In this document: positions 1-5,864 of the stretch, one piece after another
How positions within the stretch are numbered: position 1 is the stretch's first letter
Layout of the letters: each line of letters begins with the position of its first letter
Assembly (NCBI GenBank): GCA_015259105.1
Contig: JABZGZ010000054.1
Location: 1 to 8,683 of the forward strand
Direction of reading: 5' to 3'
From: Atopobium sp.
GTDB taxonomy: Bacteria; Actinomycetota; Coriobacteriia; Coriobacteriales; Atopobiaceae
Length of the DNA: 8,683 nt
Notes under the pieces: model-generated
Told to the model about the DNA's origin: nothing
The model's database searches: none
Seen by the model: the letters and a program-made list of their open reading frames with translations, nothing else
Made by a program: the position numbers and the translations under genes

Positions 1-447
1 ATAAGAAGTTGAACCTTCCGAGAAAAGCTGTTCGATTGCGTTCTTAATACCAGCTTCTACGTCGGAGGATGTGTCTACAAAAGCATTTTTGGTACGCAGG
101 AATTTACCGGCAGCAAGTTCAATATCGCCAACGTTAGTATCACTTTTACTCTTAGCTCCCTGAAGGCCGCTGCCAAGCGTTACGATACCAACCTGCGCAA
201 CATCACCCTCAAGCAGGGCGTTTGTTGCTTGAGTAGTTCCGTGAGCAATAAAGACAACGTCTTCAGGCTTAATGTTGTGCTGCTCCATAACACCATGAAG
301 CACCTGCACAATACCTGCTGCGACACCCGCTTCAGCGGTGTGTGTGGTAGGTGTTTTAACCGTGCCGATAATTTCGTACGTATCATTGTCGATGGCGACA
401 GCATCAGTAAATGTTCCGCCAACGTCGATTCCAATACGAACTTTCAC
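1..447 (-). CDS. Hydantoinase/oxoprolinase family protein, N-terminal part (runs off left edge)
   Basis: The 149 visible codons begin at a GTG (445-447) preceded by a strong ribosome site, AGGAGGAAAC. The protein opens with MKVRIGIDVGGTFTDAV, the phosphate-binding loop of the ASKHA-fold hydantoinase/oxoprolinase N-terminal domain (residues about 4-17). It continues with AHGTTQATNALLEG (about residues 69-82), the second hallmark of this family. Known members use ATP to hydrolyse cyclic amides such as 5-oxoproline or N-methylhydantoin, and relatives include acetone carboxylase subunits, so the exact substrate cannot be read here. The protein should be cytoplasmic. It lies 95 bases downstream of the permease gene in the same direction, so import followed by hydrolysis of one compound is the natural inference. 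The catalytic C-terminal part and any partner subunit lie beyond the left edge. Family assignment is firm; substrate is unknown. Confidence 0.92.
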   Translation of the reverse strand, partial: MKVRIGIDVGGTFTDAVAIDNDTYEIIGTVKTPTTHTAEAGVAAGIVQVLHGVMEQHNIKPEDVVFIAHGTTQATNALLEGDVAQVGIVTLGSGLQGAKSKSDTNVGDIELAAGKFLRTKNAFVDTSSDVEAGIKNAIEQLFSEGSTSY

Positions 448-484
448 GTTTCCTCCTCGATTTACAGCAATCTATCAGCTGCAA

Positions 485-530
485 AGATAAAACGAGGCGA
501 GAAGCCCACAACAAGAGGGTCTTCTCGCCC
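485..530 (-). terminator. Intercistronic hairpin, partial intrinsic terminator or attenuator
   Basis: A 9-bp perfect stem (496-504 GGCGAGAAG pairing with 521-529 CTTCTCGCC) extends inward by CCC/GGG (505-507 with 517-519, one bulged T at 520) around a 9-base loop. Read on the minus strand, the stem is followed by TCGTTTTATCTTT, an interrupted T-tract. It starts 13 bases after the permease stop codon and sits before the hydantoinase start. Because the T-tract is broken, I infer partial termination or 3'-end stabilisation that lowers hydantoinase expression relative to the permease, rather than a complete stop. Confidence 0.6.
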
Positions 531-542
531 CAAGGTCAGAAC

Positions 543-1844
543 TTAGAAGTACAGAACACCAGACAGAATTACACCAAAGATGGAAACTGCCCAGAGGTAA
601 GGAAGCATCTTACGAGTAACGGTGTTGACGTCAACCTCGCAGAAGTTTGCAGTCCAAACGTTCTGAGTGTTGGTTGGGTCGCCACCTGCCTGGATGCGCT
701 CTGCAGACAGGAATGCACCCATGACAGCAAGAGGATTCAAGGTGTTCAGGCCAATGATGAGAGCTGCGATACCAGAACCAAGACCAAACATGTTCATAGG
801 TCCACGATACAGAGCCAATGGCGAGAGGACCGCAAAGAAGATGATGTATGCAACAAGGTTTTGTGGCATGATGCCAAGCAGGAATGGGTTAAGAACTGCC
901 TTAACCGTTGGGTTGGTAACTGCGAGGTAAAGGATACCAATGCCAACCATCAGGATAATTGCAGGACCAGCGTCAGTTACACCGTCATAGCAGGTCTTTG
1001 CAAGAAGATTCATTGCCTTGCTAAAGCTCTTAGAGGTGAACAGCAGGCACCACAGAATACCAACGGTAAATGCTGGGGTAACAGGAACCTTCAAGAAAGC
1101 AACAAGCACAATAGGAATCAGTGGAGTCAGCATTGCAAGACCACCAGCAACGCCGGTGAGCTGCTTGGAGTTGCTCTGCTCAGCAACTGGAGCGCTAAAG
1201 GCAAACTTAATGCCATTACGCTTGAACTCAACAACAATCATGATCAAGGTTGCAATACCAGTTGCAACAGCCAGATAAACCTCAAAACCCTGAACCTGAG
1301 CAATGTCTAGGTTGAAGAGCTTTGCGAAGGTTGTCCAGTTGGCAATATTGAGTGCCAGACCAGTGGTAAATGACATCAAGAAGATACATGCCGCACTAGC
1401 TGCGGGAACACCAACAGAAATCAAAATTGGCAGAACAATTGAGCCAACCATGATGATGGATCCCAAGCCAGACAGTGTCGTGAAGAGGACAGCCACTGCA
1501 ATAGACATAATCAAGGTGATTACCAGGGGCTTATCGCCACCAAGCTCTGCACTCTTCTTGATGATTGTCTCAGTAACGCCAGTTTTGTTCATAAGCTGAC
1601 CCAACCATGCACCAAAAATAACAGCCATGATTGCGGCGCCCATACGAACGGTACCAGCCTCAAATACTGATGTCAGCCAGCCAATTTCTTTTCCGTCACC
1701 ATCTTTTCCAAACATTGGAACGCCTGCGATGACACAAATCAAAATGGCCATCAGTGGCAGGGCAAGCAGAGTTGGAATCTTCTTAGTCATCATCAATGCA
1801 GCTACAGCCACAAAGACCAAGAGGATCAAAATACCCTGAACCAT
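543..1844 (-). CDS. Multi-spanning permease, ion-transporter-superfamily type, substrate unknown
   Basis: This 433-residue protein is almost entirely hydrophobic, with about 11-13 membrane spans by eye. The first spans are residues 3-19 and 24-42, and the last is about 412-432. A polar cytoplasm-like stretch lies around 207-227 (EFKRNGIKFAF to SNSKQL), between two halves, as in two-repeat anion/organic-acid secondary transporters of the citrate, gluconate or C4-dicarboxylate kind. I cannot assign a specific family from motifs. The ATG at 1842-1844 follows AAGGAGGAAAC, nearly identical to the ribosome site of the downstream hydantoinase gene, which suggests matched translation. The gene lies between a ROK-like regulator and a hydantoinase/oxoprolinase, so import of a cyclic amide or a related organic acid is the likely role. 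That substrate call is inference only. Confidence 0.88.
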   Translation of the reverse strand: MVQGILILLVFVAVAALMMTKKIPTLLALPLMAILICVIAGVPMFGKDGDGKEIGWLTSVFEAGTVRMGAAIMAVIFGAWLGQLMNKTGVTETIIKKSAELGGDKPLVITLIMSIAVAVLFTTLSGLGSIIMVGSIVLPILISVGVPAASAACIFLMSFTTGLALNIANWTTFAKLFNLDIAQVQGFEVYLAVATGIATLIMIVVEFKRNGIKFAFSAPVAEQSNSKQLTGVAGGLAMLTPLIPIVLVAFLKVPVTPAFTVGILWCLLFTSKSFSKAMNLLAKTCYDGVTDAGPAIILMVGIGILYLAVTNPTVKAVLNPFLLGIMPQNLVAYIIFFAVLSPLALYRGPMNMFGLGSGIAALIIGLNTLNPLAVMGAFLSAERIQAGGDPTNTQNVWTANFCEVDVNTVTRKMLPYLWAVSIFGVILSGVLYF

Positions 1845-2085
1845 GTTTCCTCCTTAGGAACACATTGTTTGATAGCAAGTGCAGCTATCTCTCCTTCAAA
1901 CAACCTACACGTACTTCTATTGATGCATGAGCACCATGTTGACGACTTTGATGAGCAGACAAAGTCGAGAAACACCTTTGTTCCAGCGCAGCACATAGCG
2001 TACTACTTCCCCGCAAGTACCTTGCTTTTCTTACGCAAGCCTTACCGATTTCTTGCACATAACCTGCGTAAGCCTTACCAAATAC
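1845..2085 (-). promoter_or_regulatory. Dyad-rich leader/control region between regulator and permease
   Basis: This 241-base gap carries several symmetric elements. GATAGC (1871-1876) pairs with GCTATC (1884-1889). CGACTTTG (1943-1950) pairs with CAAAGTCG (1960-1967) around a 9-base loop. CTTACGCA (2030-2037) pairs with TGCGTAAG (2065-2072). AAGCCTTACC occurs twice (2037-2046 and 2070-2079), 33 bases apart. Close to the start, TTCCT (1847-1851) can pair with AGGAA (1856-1860) over the ribosome site. I find no convincing -35/-10 pair and no T-tract after any hairpin. Operator sites, an RNA leader, or both would fit. Confidence 0.5.
2035..2079. repeat. Pair of 12-base direct repeats, each centred on a short palindrome
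   Basis: GCAAGCCTTACC (2035-2046) and GTAAGCCTTACC (2068-2079) differ at one base and are 33 bases apart, close to three helical turns. The second copy contains GTAAGCCTTAC, a perfect 5+1+5 palindrome; the first matches at four of five arm positions. Same-face spacing and internal symmetry are typical of paired regulator sites. A chance origin is possible at this length. Confidence 0.45.
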
Positions 2086-3147
2086 CTACACCGAACTTAC
2101 TGGATGCCAGCCAGAAACAAGTACTTGTTTCCAAAGCTGGACAGTTTCTGGACAAAGACACGCAAATCTTAGGGCAGAAACAGCATCCCTTAGTAAGTTT
2201 CTTGAAGTCATTCTTGTAACGATCAGTTTTGGAAATTCCTCGAACTGAGCAAATTTTTGCACCAAAAGCGCAGGAGTAGACAGCGCCTTATTCAGCACAT
2301 CTGTCTTAAGCAAAGAGGTGGAGACATCTTCTTCAGGTACAGATACAACTACAGCATCAACAGAAAAAAGACTCTGAACAGCGCTTATAAGATTCATTAA
2401 TGCATCAAGCTTCAAACCATCTGAGGTAACAAGCTGCTGAGTAATATCAGCATTTAGTCCCTCTTTCATTGGAAGAGGGACGTTATCGCAAACAACTTGA
2501 GCTACAACTCGCGGTCCAAATGAAAGATGTAAGTACGAAGAAACGTCCTCGATGTTATCCGTGCTCTCAGCATGAGAAAGGGCAAAATCACTCTGCTCAA
2601 ACTGCTTCACCACTACCCTGAAAGTACTCTTTAACGCTTGTACCAGAGAAATTGTTGCCGAATCATGGCCCGTTGAATACATGACGGAAAGCTCTGATTC
2701 CAGCACATCACCTTCAAGCAAAACTCCAATTCCCTTAAGAATTGCGCCATCAACAATCAGCTCAGTAAAAGCAGCTTCAATCCCCTCAAGAAGGGTTTCT
2801 CCCGAAGGAGCATCTTCTGATAGCGTGACGCGGGCGTGCTCGTTAAGAGTCATGTCCACGAGTATAAGTTCCTGACTCTGGCGAGAAACTCTGACGAGTC
2901 CCAAGAGACCAAATTCTGGAGCAAGTTGCAGAAGAGTCTTTGATCTACCAGCGGTTACTACGCGCTCTGGACTTTCTTCAACCATTTTTGACTGAAGCAA
3001 GTCTTGGACAATAGTAGTAACGGTACTAGGAGAAAGAGATAATTCACGCGCCAATTCAACACGAGACAGAGCGTTTTTCTCGCACAGTGCTTGAATAACA
3101 GCGCGTTTATTGGAGTATGCAATATCTTTAGTGCTGACAATTGACAT
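2086..3147 (-). CDS. ROK-architecture transcriptional regulator with degenerate kinase-like domain
   Basis: This 353-residue protein begins with a winged helix-turn-helix (about residues 11-65). NKRAVIQALCEKNALSR leads into ELARELSLSPSTVTTIVQDL, the recognition segment typical of ROK repressors such as NagC, Mlc and XylR. The remaining ~280 residues follow the outline of a ROK domain (GLLGLVRVS.., then GIGVLLEGDV and YLHLSFGPRVV). They lack the DxGxT phosphate loop, the ExGH motif and the CxCGxxGC zinc cluster, so sugar-kinase activity is not expected and the ligand may not be a sugar. The ATG at 3145-3147 follows GGAGGGG with seven bases between. Position upstream of the permease and hydantoinase genes on the same strand suggests it controls them, probably in response to the transported compound. 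A perfect palindrome 36 bases before its start suggests autoregulation. ROK-type architecture is well supported; target and ligand are inferred. Confidence 0.85.
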   Translation of the reverse strand: MSIVSTKDIAYSNKRAVIQALCEKNALSRVELARELSLSPSTVTTIVQDLLQSKMVEESPERVVTAGRSKTLLQLAPEFGLLGLVRVSRQSQELILVDMTLNEHARVTLSEDAPSGETLLEGIEAAFTELIVDGAILKGIGVLLEGDVLESELSVMYSTGHDSATISLVQALKSTFRVVVKQFEQSDFALSHAESTDNIEDVSSYLHLSFGPRVVAQVVCDNVPLPMKEGLNADITQQLVTSDGLKLDALMNLISAVQSLFSVDAVVVSVPEEDVSTSLLKTDVLNKALSTPALLVQKFAQFEEFPKLIVTRMTSRNLLRDAVSALRFACLCPETVQLWKQVLVSGWHPVSSV

Positions 3148-3182
3148 ACGTGTCCCCTCCTCTCCATTTCTGTCTGTACTAC

Positions 3183-3205
3183 CTTATTTCGACTCTCGAA
3201 ATAAG
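3183..3205. promoter_or_regulatory. Perfect 23-bp palindrome, probable operator of the ROK-like regulator
   Basis: Arms CTTATTTCGA (3183-3192) and TCGAAATAAG (3196-3205) are exact reverse complements around CTC. The AT-rich TTATTT/AAATAA arms recall the general form of sites bound by ROK repressors such as NagC and Mlc, from memory and not aligned. The site overlaps the candidate promoter of the regulator gene and has no T-tract, so an operator is more likely than a terminator. Confidence 0.7.
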
Positions 3206-3213
3206 TCCATCAA
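3185..3213 (-). promoter_or_regulatory. Candidate promoter of the regulator gene
   Basis: On the minus strand TTGATG (3208-3213) is followed after 17 bases by GAAATA (3185-3190). The -35 match is fair and the -10 match weak. The palindrome fills the space between and includes the -10, which would give direct steric repression. Transcription would start roughly 30 bases before the ATG. Confidence 0.35.
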
Positions 3214-3294
3214 ACTGAGAAAGGAACGGGACTAACGGTATGAAATTATCGCCAAATGGTCATGCTGAACAATTTTGAAAACGGCGCCGATTCT

Positions 3295-4092
3295 TTACGA
3301 CAGCTCTTCCAGAATTCGACGCATTTCTTTCTGAACGCCCTGCTCAGTGTTAGGCGCAATAACCTTGGAGGCAATCGTCTTGAGCGCGTAGCGAGCGTTG
3401 TCCATAACGTATGCAGTGCCCGCATAACGCAGCATAGCGTAATCGTTCATAGAATCGCCAAACACAGCAATCTCGTCACGAGAAATGCCATAGTACCTGC
3501 GAATCTGCTCAAGTCCTGTAGCCTTGTTCACACCACGAGGCACCACGTCAATCCAGGTCTCTCCAGAAGGCATGAACGAAAGTCTATCGCCCATCTCGCG
3601 CTCAAGAATCATAGCCATATCCATGGAGCGAGCCCTTGAATCGCAGCAAATAGCAGCCTTGATGATACTAACGTCAGGTGAAGGCGGATCAAACACGCGC
3701 TCGGCGTTTGGCAGGTCTTTGTCCAGCTCACGCACAAACGAACTCTGATCGTCCAGCAGATACGTATGCGTGCGGTCATAAACAACCAGGGGAATGCAAT
3801 CAAACTCAGACGTCAACTCAAACAGCTTACGAATAGAAGCTGACGAGAAAACCTCGCGGTCGATAACCTCGTTCTCTACATAGACCTGCGTGCCAAGAGA
3901 GGCCACGTAGTCAATCTTATCTGCGACCGGCTCAAACAACCAACGCAATGTATCGTAACGACGACCGGAACTTGCCACGAAGTGAACGCCGTGCTTGTAC
4001 AGCTCTTCGATAAGCTCAAATGTCTCTGGCGGAACCTCGGAGTTCTGGTCCAGTAGCGTACCGTCCATGTCCGATGCAATGAGTCTAATCAT
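3295..4092 (-). CDS. Cof-type HAD-IIB family hydrolase (second of tandem pair)
   Basis: This 265-residue protein has the full set of haloacid-dehalogenase motifs. DMDGTL at 8-13 holds nucleophile Asp8 and Asp10, SSGRR at 41-45 is motif II, Lys190 in GVNKATGL is motif III, and GDSMND at 212-217 is the metal-binding motif IV. The region of about 85-185 between motifs II and III is the C2B cap of the Cof/YidA-like subfamily. These cytoplasmic Mg-dependent enzymes dephosphorylate small phosphometabolites such as sugar phosphates or flavin precursors, and the substrate cannot be told from sequence alone. The ATG at 4090-4092 lies one base after the TAG of the preceding HAD gene. Its ribosome site (GGAGA) lies inside the end of that gene, so the pair is cotranscribed and probably translationally coupled. 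Confidence 0.93.
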   Translation of the reverse strand: MIRLIASDMDGTLLDQNSEVPPETFELIEELYKHGVHFVASSGRRYDTLRWLFEPVADKIDYVASLGTQVYVENEVIDREVFSSASIRKLFELTSEFDCIPLVVYDRTHTYLLDDQSSFVRELDKDLPNAERVFDPPSPDVSIIKAAICCDSRARSMDMAMILEREMGDRLSFMPSGETWIDVVPRGVNKATGLEQIRRYYGISRDEIAVFGDSMNDYAMLRYAGTAYVMDNARYALKTIASKVIAPNTEQGVQKEMRRILEELS

Positions 4093-4093
4093 G

Positions 4094-4951
4094 CTAGTTC
4101 TCCATCATAAAACGGGGAGTCTCCCCTGCTTTTGTTGCGCGTACCAGCTCAAGCAAGGCATGCGCAACGCCGTCATCTGCAGATGCACCTACGTGGTGCC
4201 TTGCTACCTGCTTGACCTCTGGAATTGCGTTTGCCACCGCCACCGAGTGCGGAACTTTACTTAAAATCTCAACGTCATTCTCGCCATCTCCAAAAACGAG
4301 CACCTCTTCTGGAGAAATGCCTGTTCTTTCCAGGAGTGTCTCAAAACCAGTCAGCTTGGACACACCCTTGGGAAGCACGTCAAACCACTGAGGGACAACC
4401 GACATGGTGTACACGTCTGGACAAGCTGCGGCCACCTTTTGGCGACAGCGCTCCATGTCCTCCTCCGTGCCTGGGCACGCAATTGTTGCGGCGACAAAAT
4501 CGACGTCGTCCGGGACTTGATCAACAATGCCCGAGACAAACACCAGTTTGCGCTCGTAATCGGCGAGAATGTCTTTGTCCAGCGGGCCGACAACATATGC
4601 CGGGTTAAAGAGGTTGGTCTTCTCTGGATAGCAGACCAAGAACATGTTCTTCTCGTCAGCAAGAGCATCTGCGACACCCTGCAACGTTTTGTGGTCAAAG
4701 ATGGAGAGCGAGATGGTCTTGCCTTTGTACAGCACGCGCTTGCCTGTAGACATGACGCCTGTTTGCATGCACGCCTCGTCGAGGCTGAAAAGACGCATCA
4801 GCTCAACGTAATCTCGGCCGGTACAAGGGCCAAAGGCGATATCTGTTTCTTCCAGGAGCGTGTGAATAGCCTTGCGTGTGAAGTCCGACACGCGTCTATT
4901 GCCAAAAGGTACCAGCGTATTGTCCATGTCAGATAAAACAAGCTTAATCAC
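4094..4951 (-). CDS. Cof-type HAD-IIB family hydrolase (first of tandem pair)
   Basis: This 285-residue protein carries DMDNTL at 8-13 (nucleophile Asp8, Asp10), CTGRDY at 43-48 as motif II, Lys199 in GVSKLTGF as motif III and GDGENDV at 221-227 as motif IV, with the C2-type cap between. It is a Mg-dependent small-molecule phosphatase by family; substrate unknown. It starts with GTG (4949-4951), because no ATG lies upstream near the conserved MIKLVLSDMD start, and GGGGGA six bases before it serves as ribosome site. Although paralogous in design to the next gene, the two diverge clearly outside the motifs (DMDNTL versus DMDGTL, different caps), so they probably act on different substrates. The ten C-terminal residues include the ribosome site of the next gene. 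Confidence 0.93.
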   Translation of the reverse strand: MIKLVLSDMDNTLVPFGNRRVSDFTRKAIHTLLEETDIAFGPCTGRDYVELMRLFSLDEACMQTGVMSTGKRVLYKGKTISLSIFDHKTLQGVADALADEKNMFLVCYPEKTNLFNPAYVVGPLDKDILADYERKLVFVSGIVDQVPDDVDFVAATIACPGTEEDMERCRQKVAAACPDVYTMSVVPQWFDVLPKGVSKLTGFETLLERTGISPEEVLVFGDGENDVEILSKVPHSVAVANAIPEVKQVARHHVGASADDGVAHALLELVRATKAGETPRFMMEN

Positions 4952-5073
4952 AAACGTCCCCCGTTGCTGTACGCTGCGCAGGTTGGTGTGGACGCATGGT
5001 ACGTCGCAGCTTCAAGTTGACGTAAGCAATGTGACTTAAAGCTGACACAGCTCCAAGCTGCATCTTTGTACTT

Positions 5074-5616
5074 CTACATATTTGAACTGTGCGCCAAAAC
5101 GTCAAAGCGATCAATCTTGAGCAACACTTGGTCTAGTCCAATCATACCCGAGAGACGCACCTTTGACGCATTCGAAGTCAAAATTAGAAGATCTCTAAAC
5201 CCGGAGCCCCGACGGCCGCCAACCCACTCCATGCGCTTAATGTCCTGGTAGTTGATGGAAATTTCAGAACCTACAAAGGGCACTACAACCATCTCGTCAT
5301 CAAAAAGCGAGACCTTATAACGACTCAAGATGTACCACGCCATAAACATGACAACCGAGAAGGACGCAAAAAACGCCATAACAATGTCCGGGTTTGGCGT
5401 GAACACGTTAACATAGCAGAGCCAGCCGAGAATAACTGCGATTGCGCTAACAAATGCCATGTCAATAATGAGCGAACGTGTGAGCGATGCGGGAGTCACG
5501 TAGGTATCGTGGTGACTGTGGCGACGCTCGGAAATTCCAACGTTTCCCGAGTGCTCTAAAAACGCAGCTATAACGGGTGCCGCAACGACAACAATTCCAA
5601 AAAACACTGCGAGCAT
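5074..5616 (-). CDS. Small membrane protein with C-terminal PH-like domain (hypothetical)
   Basis: The protein is 180 residues. I chose the ATG at 5614-5616 because GGGAGGT lies seven bases before it; an in-frame TTG at 5650-5652 would add twelve residues (including FFFF from a T-run) without a good ribosome site. Three membrane segments are visible at about 1-20, 48-72 and 77-97. The loop between the first two is His/Arg-rich (SERRHSHHD). From about residue 100 the sequence is soluble and strand-rich: KVSLFDDEMVVV, then ISINYQDIKRMEW, then LLILTSNASKVRLS and a final helix. That order resembles small bacterial PH-like domains attached to two or three membrane helices. Function is unknown; membrane signalling or cell-envelope homeostasis is a guess. 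It precedes the HAD pair by 122 bases, so it may or may not share their transcript. Confidence 0.72.
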   Translation of the reverse strand: MLAVFFGIVVVAAPVIAAFLEHSGNVGISERRHSHHDTYVTPASLTRSLIIDMAFVSAIAVILGWLCYVNVFTPNPDIVMAFFASFSVVMFMAWYILSRYKVSLFDDEMVVVPFVGSEISINYQDIKRMEWVGGRRGSGFRDLLILTSNASKVRLSGMIGLDQVLLKIDRFDVLAHSSNM

Positions 5617-5660
5617 TGCGACCTCCCTTACTCCGTGAAAAAAAAAGAACAATGACCCTT

Positions 5661-5670
5661 CATAATTATG
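5661..5670. repeat. Perfect 10-base palindrome CATAATTATG
   Basis: CATAATTATG is its own reverse complement and directly abuts the left arm of the hairpin beginning at 5671. On the minus strand it includes CATAAT, a possible -10 for the membrane-protein gene, giving a leader of about 40-45 bases. No well-spaced -35 is present: TTGTCA at 5694-5699 is 23 bases away. Confidence 0.4.
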
Positions 5671-5717
5671 CTACGCTCCCGCACACCATTTATTGACAAG
5701 GGTGAACGGGAGCGTAG
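5671..5717. promoter_or_regulatory. Strong 47-base hairpin/inverted repeat between pepT and the membrane-protein gene
   Basis: CTACGCTCCCG (5671-5681) and CGGGAGCGTAG (5707-5717) form a perfect 11-bp stem. Inside, after a 2x2 mismatch, CACC (5684-5687) pairs with GGTG (5701-5704), leaving a 13-base loop that contains TTGACA on the plus strand. Neither strand has a T-tract next to the stem; the nearest is nine T (5638-5646, minus strand), 24 bases further on. It is therefore not a standard terminator. It may be a 3' end structure for pepT, an operator, or a small mobile-element remnant. Confidence 0.6.
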
Positions 5718-5760
5718 ACGGTAGAAATCTAGCTATGAATGGCAAAGTAGCACGTCAAAC

Positions 5761-5863
5761 GGTTGCACGCGATGCGACGGCGCGGGTCGCGGGCAGTGCG
5801 AGCGCGACACGGCGGCGCGACTCGCGGACAGCGCGCGGCGCGAGCAGCGCGGTCAGCGCAGGT
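5761..5863. repeat. GC-rich low-complexity tract just after pepT
   Basis: In 5761-5860, 79 of 100 bases are G or C, far above the neighbouring genes. The tract consists of overlapping variants of GCGCGG, GCGGGCA and AGCGCAGGT, with two adjacent 9-base units AGCGCNGNN at 5846-5863. It ends one base before the pepT stop codon on the plus coordinate, so it forms the immediate 3' end of that transcript. It encodes no convincing protein; an Arg/Ala/Ser-rich open frame on the plus strand is a by-product of composition. Confidence 0.65.
5844..5863 (+). repeat. 20-base direct repeat, copy at 3' side of pepT
   Basis: GCAGCGCGGTCAGCGCAGGT matches the copy at 7178-7197 at 19 of 20 positions in the same orientation. 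The two copies bracket pepT. It ends one base before the pepT stop codon position. Confidence 0.55.
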
Positions 5864-5864
5864 G

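Noticed and set aside
411..1310. A 299-codon open frame on the plus strand opposite the permease gene
   Set aside because: It is antisense to a clear membrane protein, is rich in Asn/Cys/His with no domain logic, and has no ribosome site. It is a shadow frame.
1869..2219. A 116-codon plus-strand frame across the regulator-permease gap
   Set aside because: It relies on a TTG start or on an internal ATG without a ribosome site, and it overlaps the end of the regulator. The LRKPY repeat is recorded as a low-interest observation instead.
3280..3294. CGGCGCCG followed by TTTTC on the minus strand after the second HAD gene
   Set aside because: The palindrome leaves no room for a loop, so it cannot form a normal terminator hairpin.
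5040..5060. Overlapping short hairpins (AGCTG/CAGCT, both sharing CAGCT at 5048-5052) after the membrane-protein gene
   Set aside because: The stems are only five base pairs and the following T-run is three bases, too weak to call a terminator.
5693..5698. Perfect TTGACA on the plus strand
   Set aside because: It lies in a hairpin loop, has no -10 at a suitable distance and no plus-strand gene follows.
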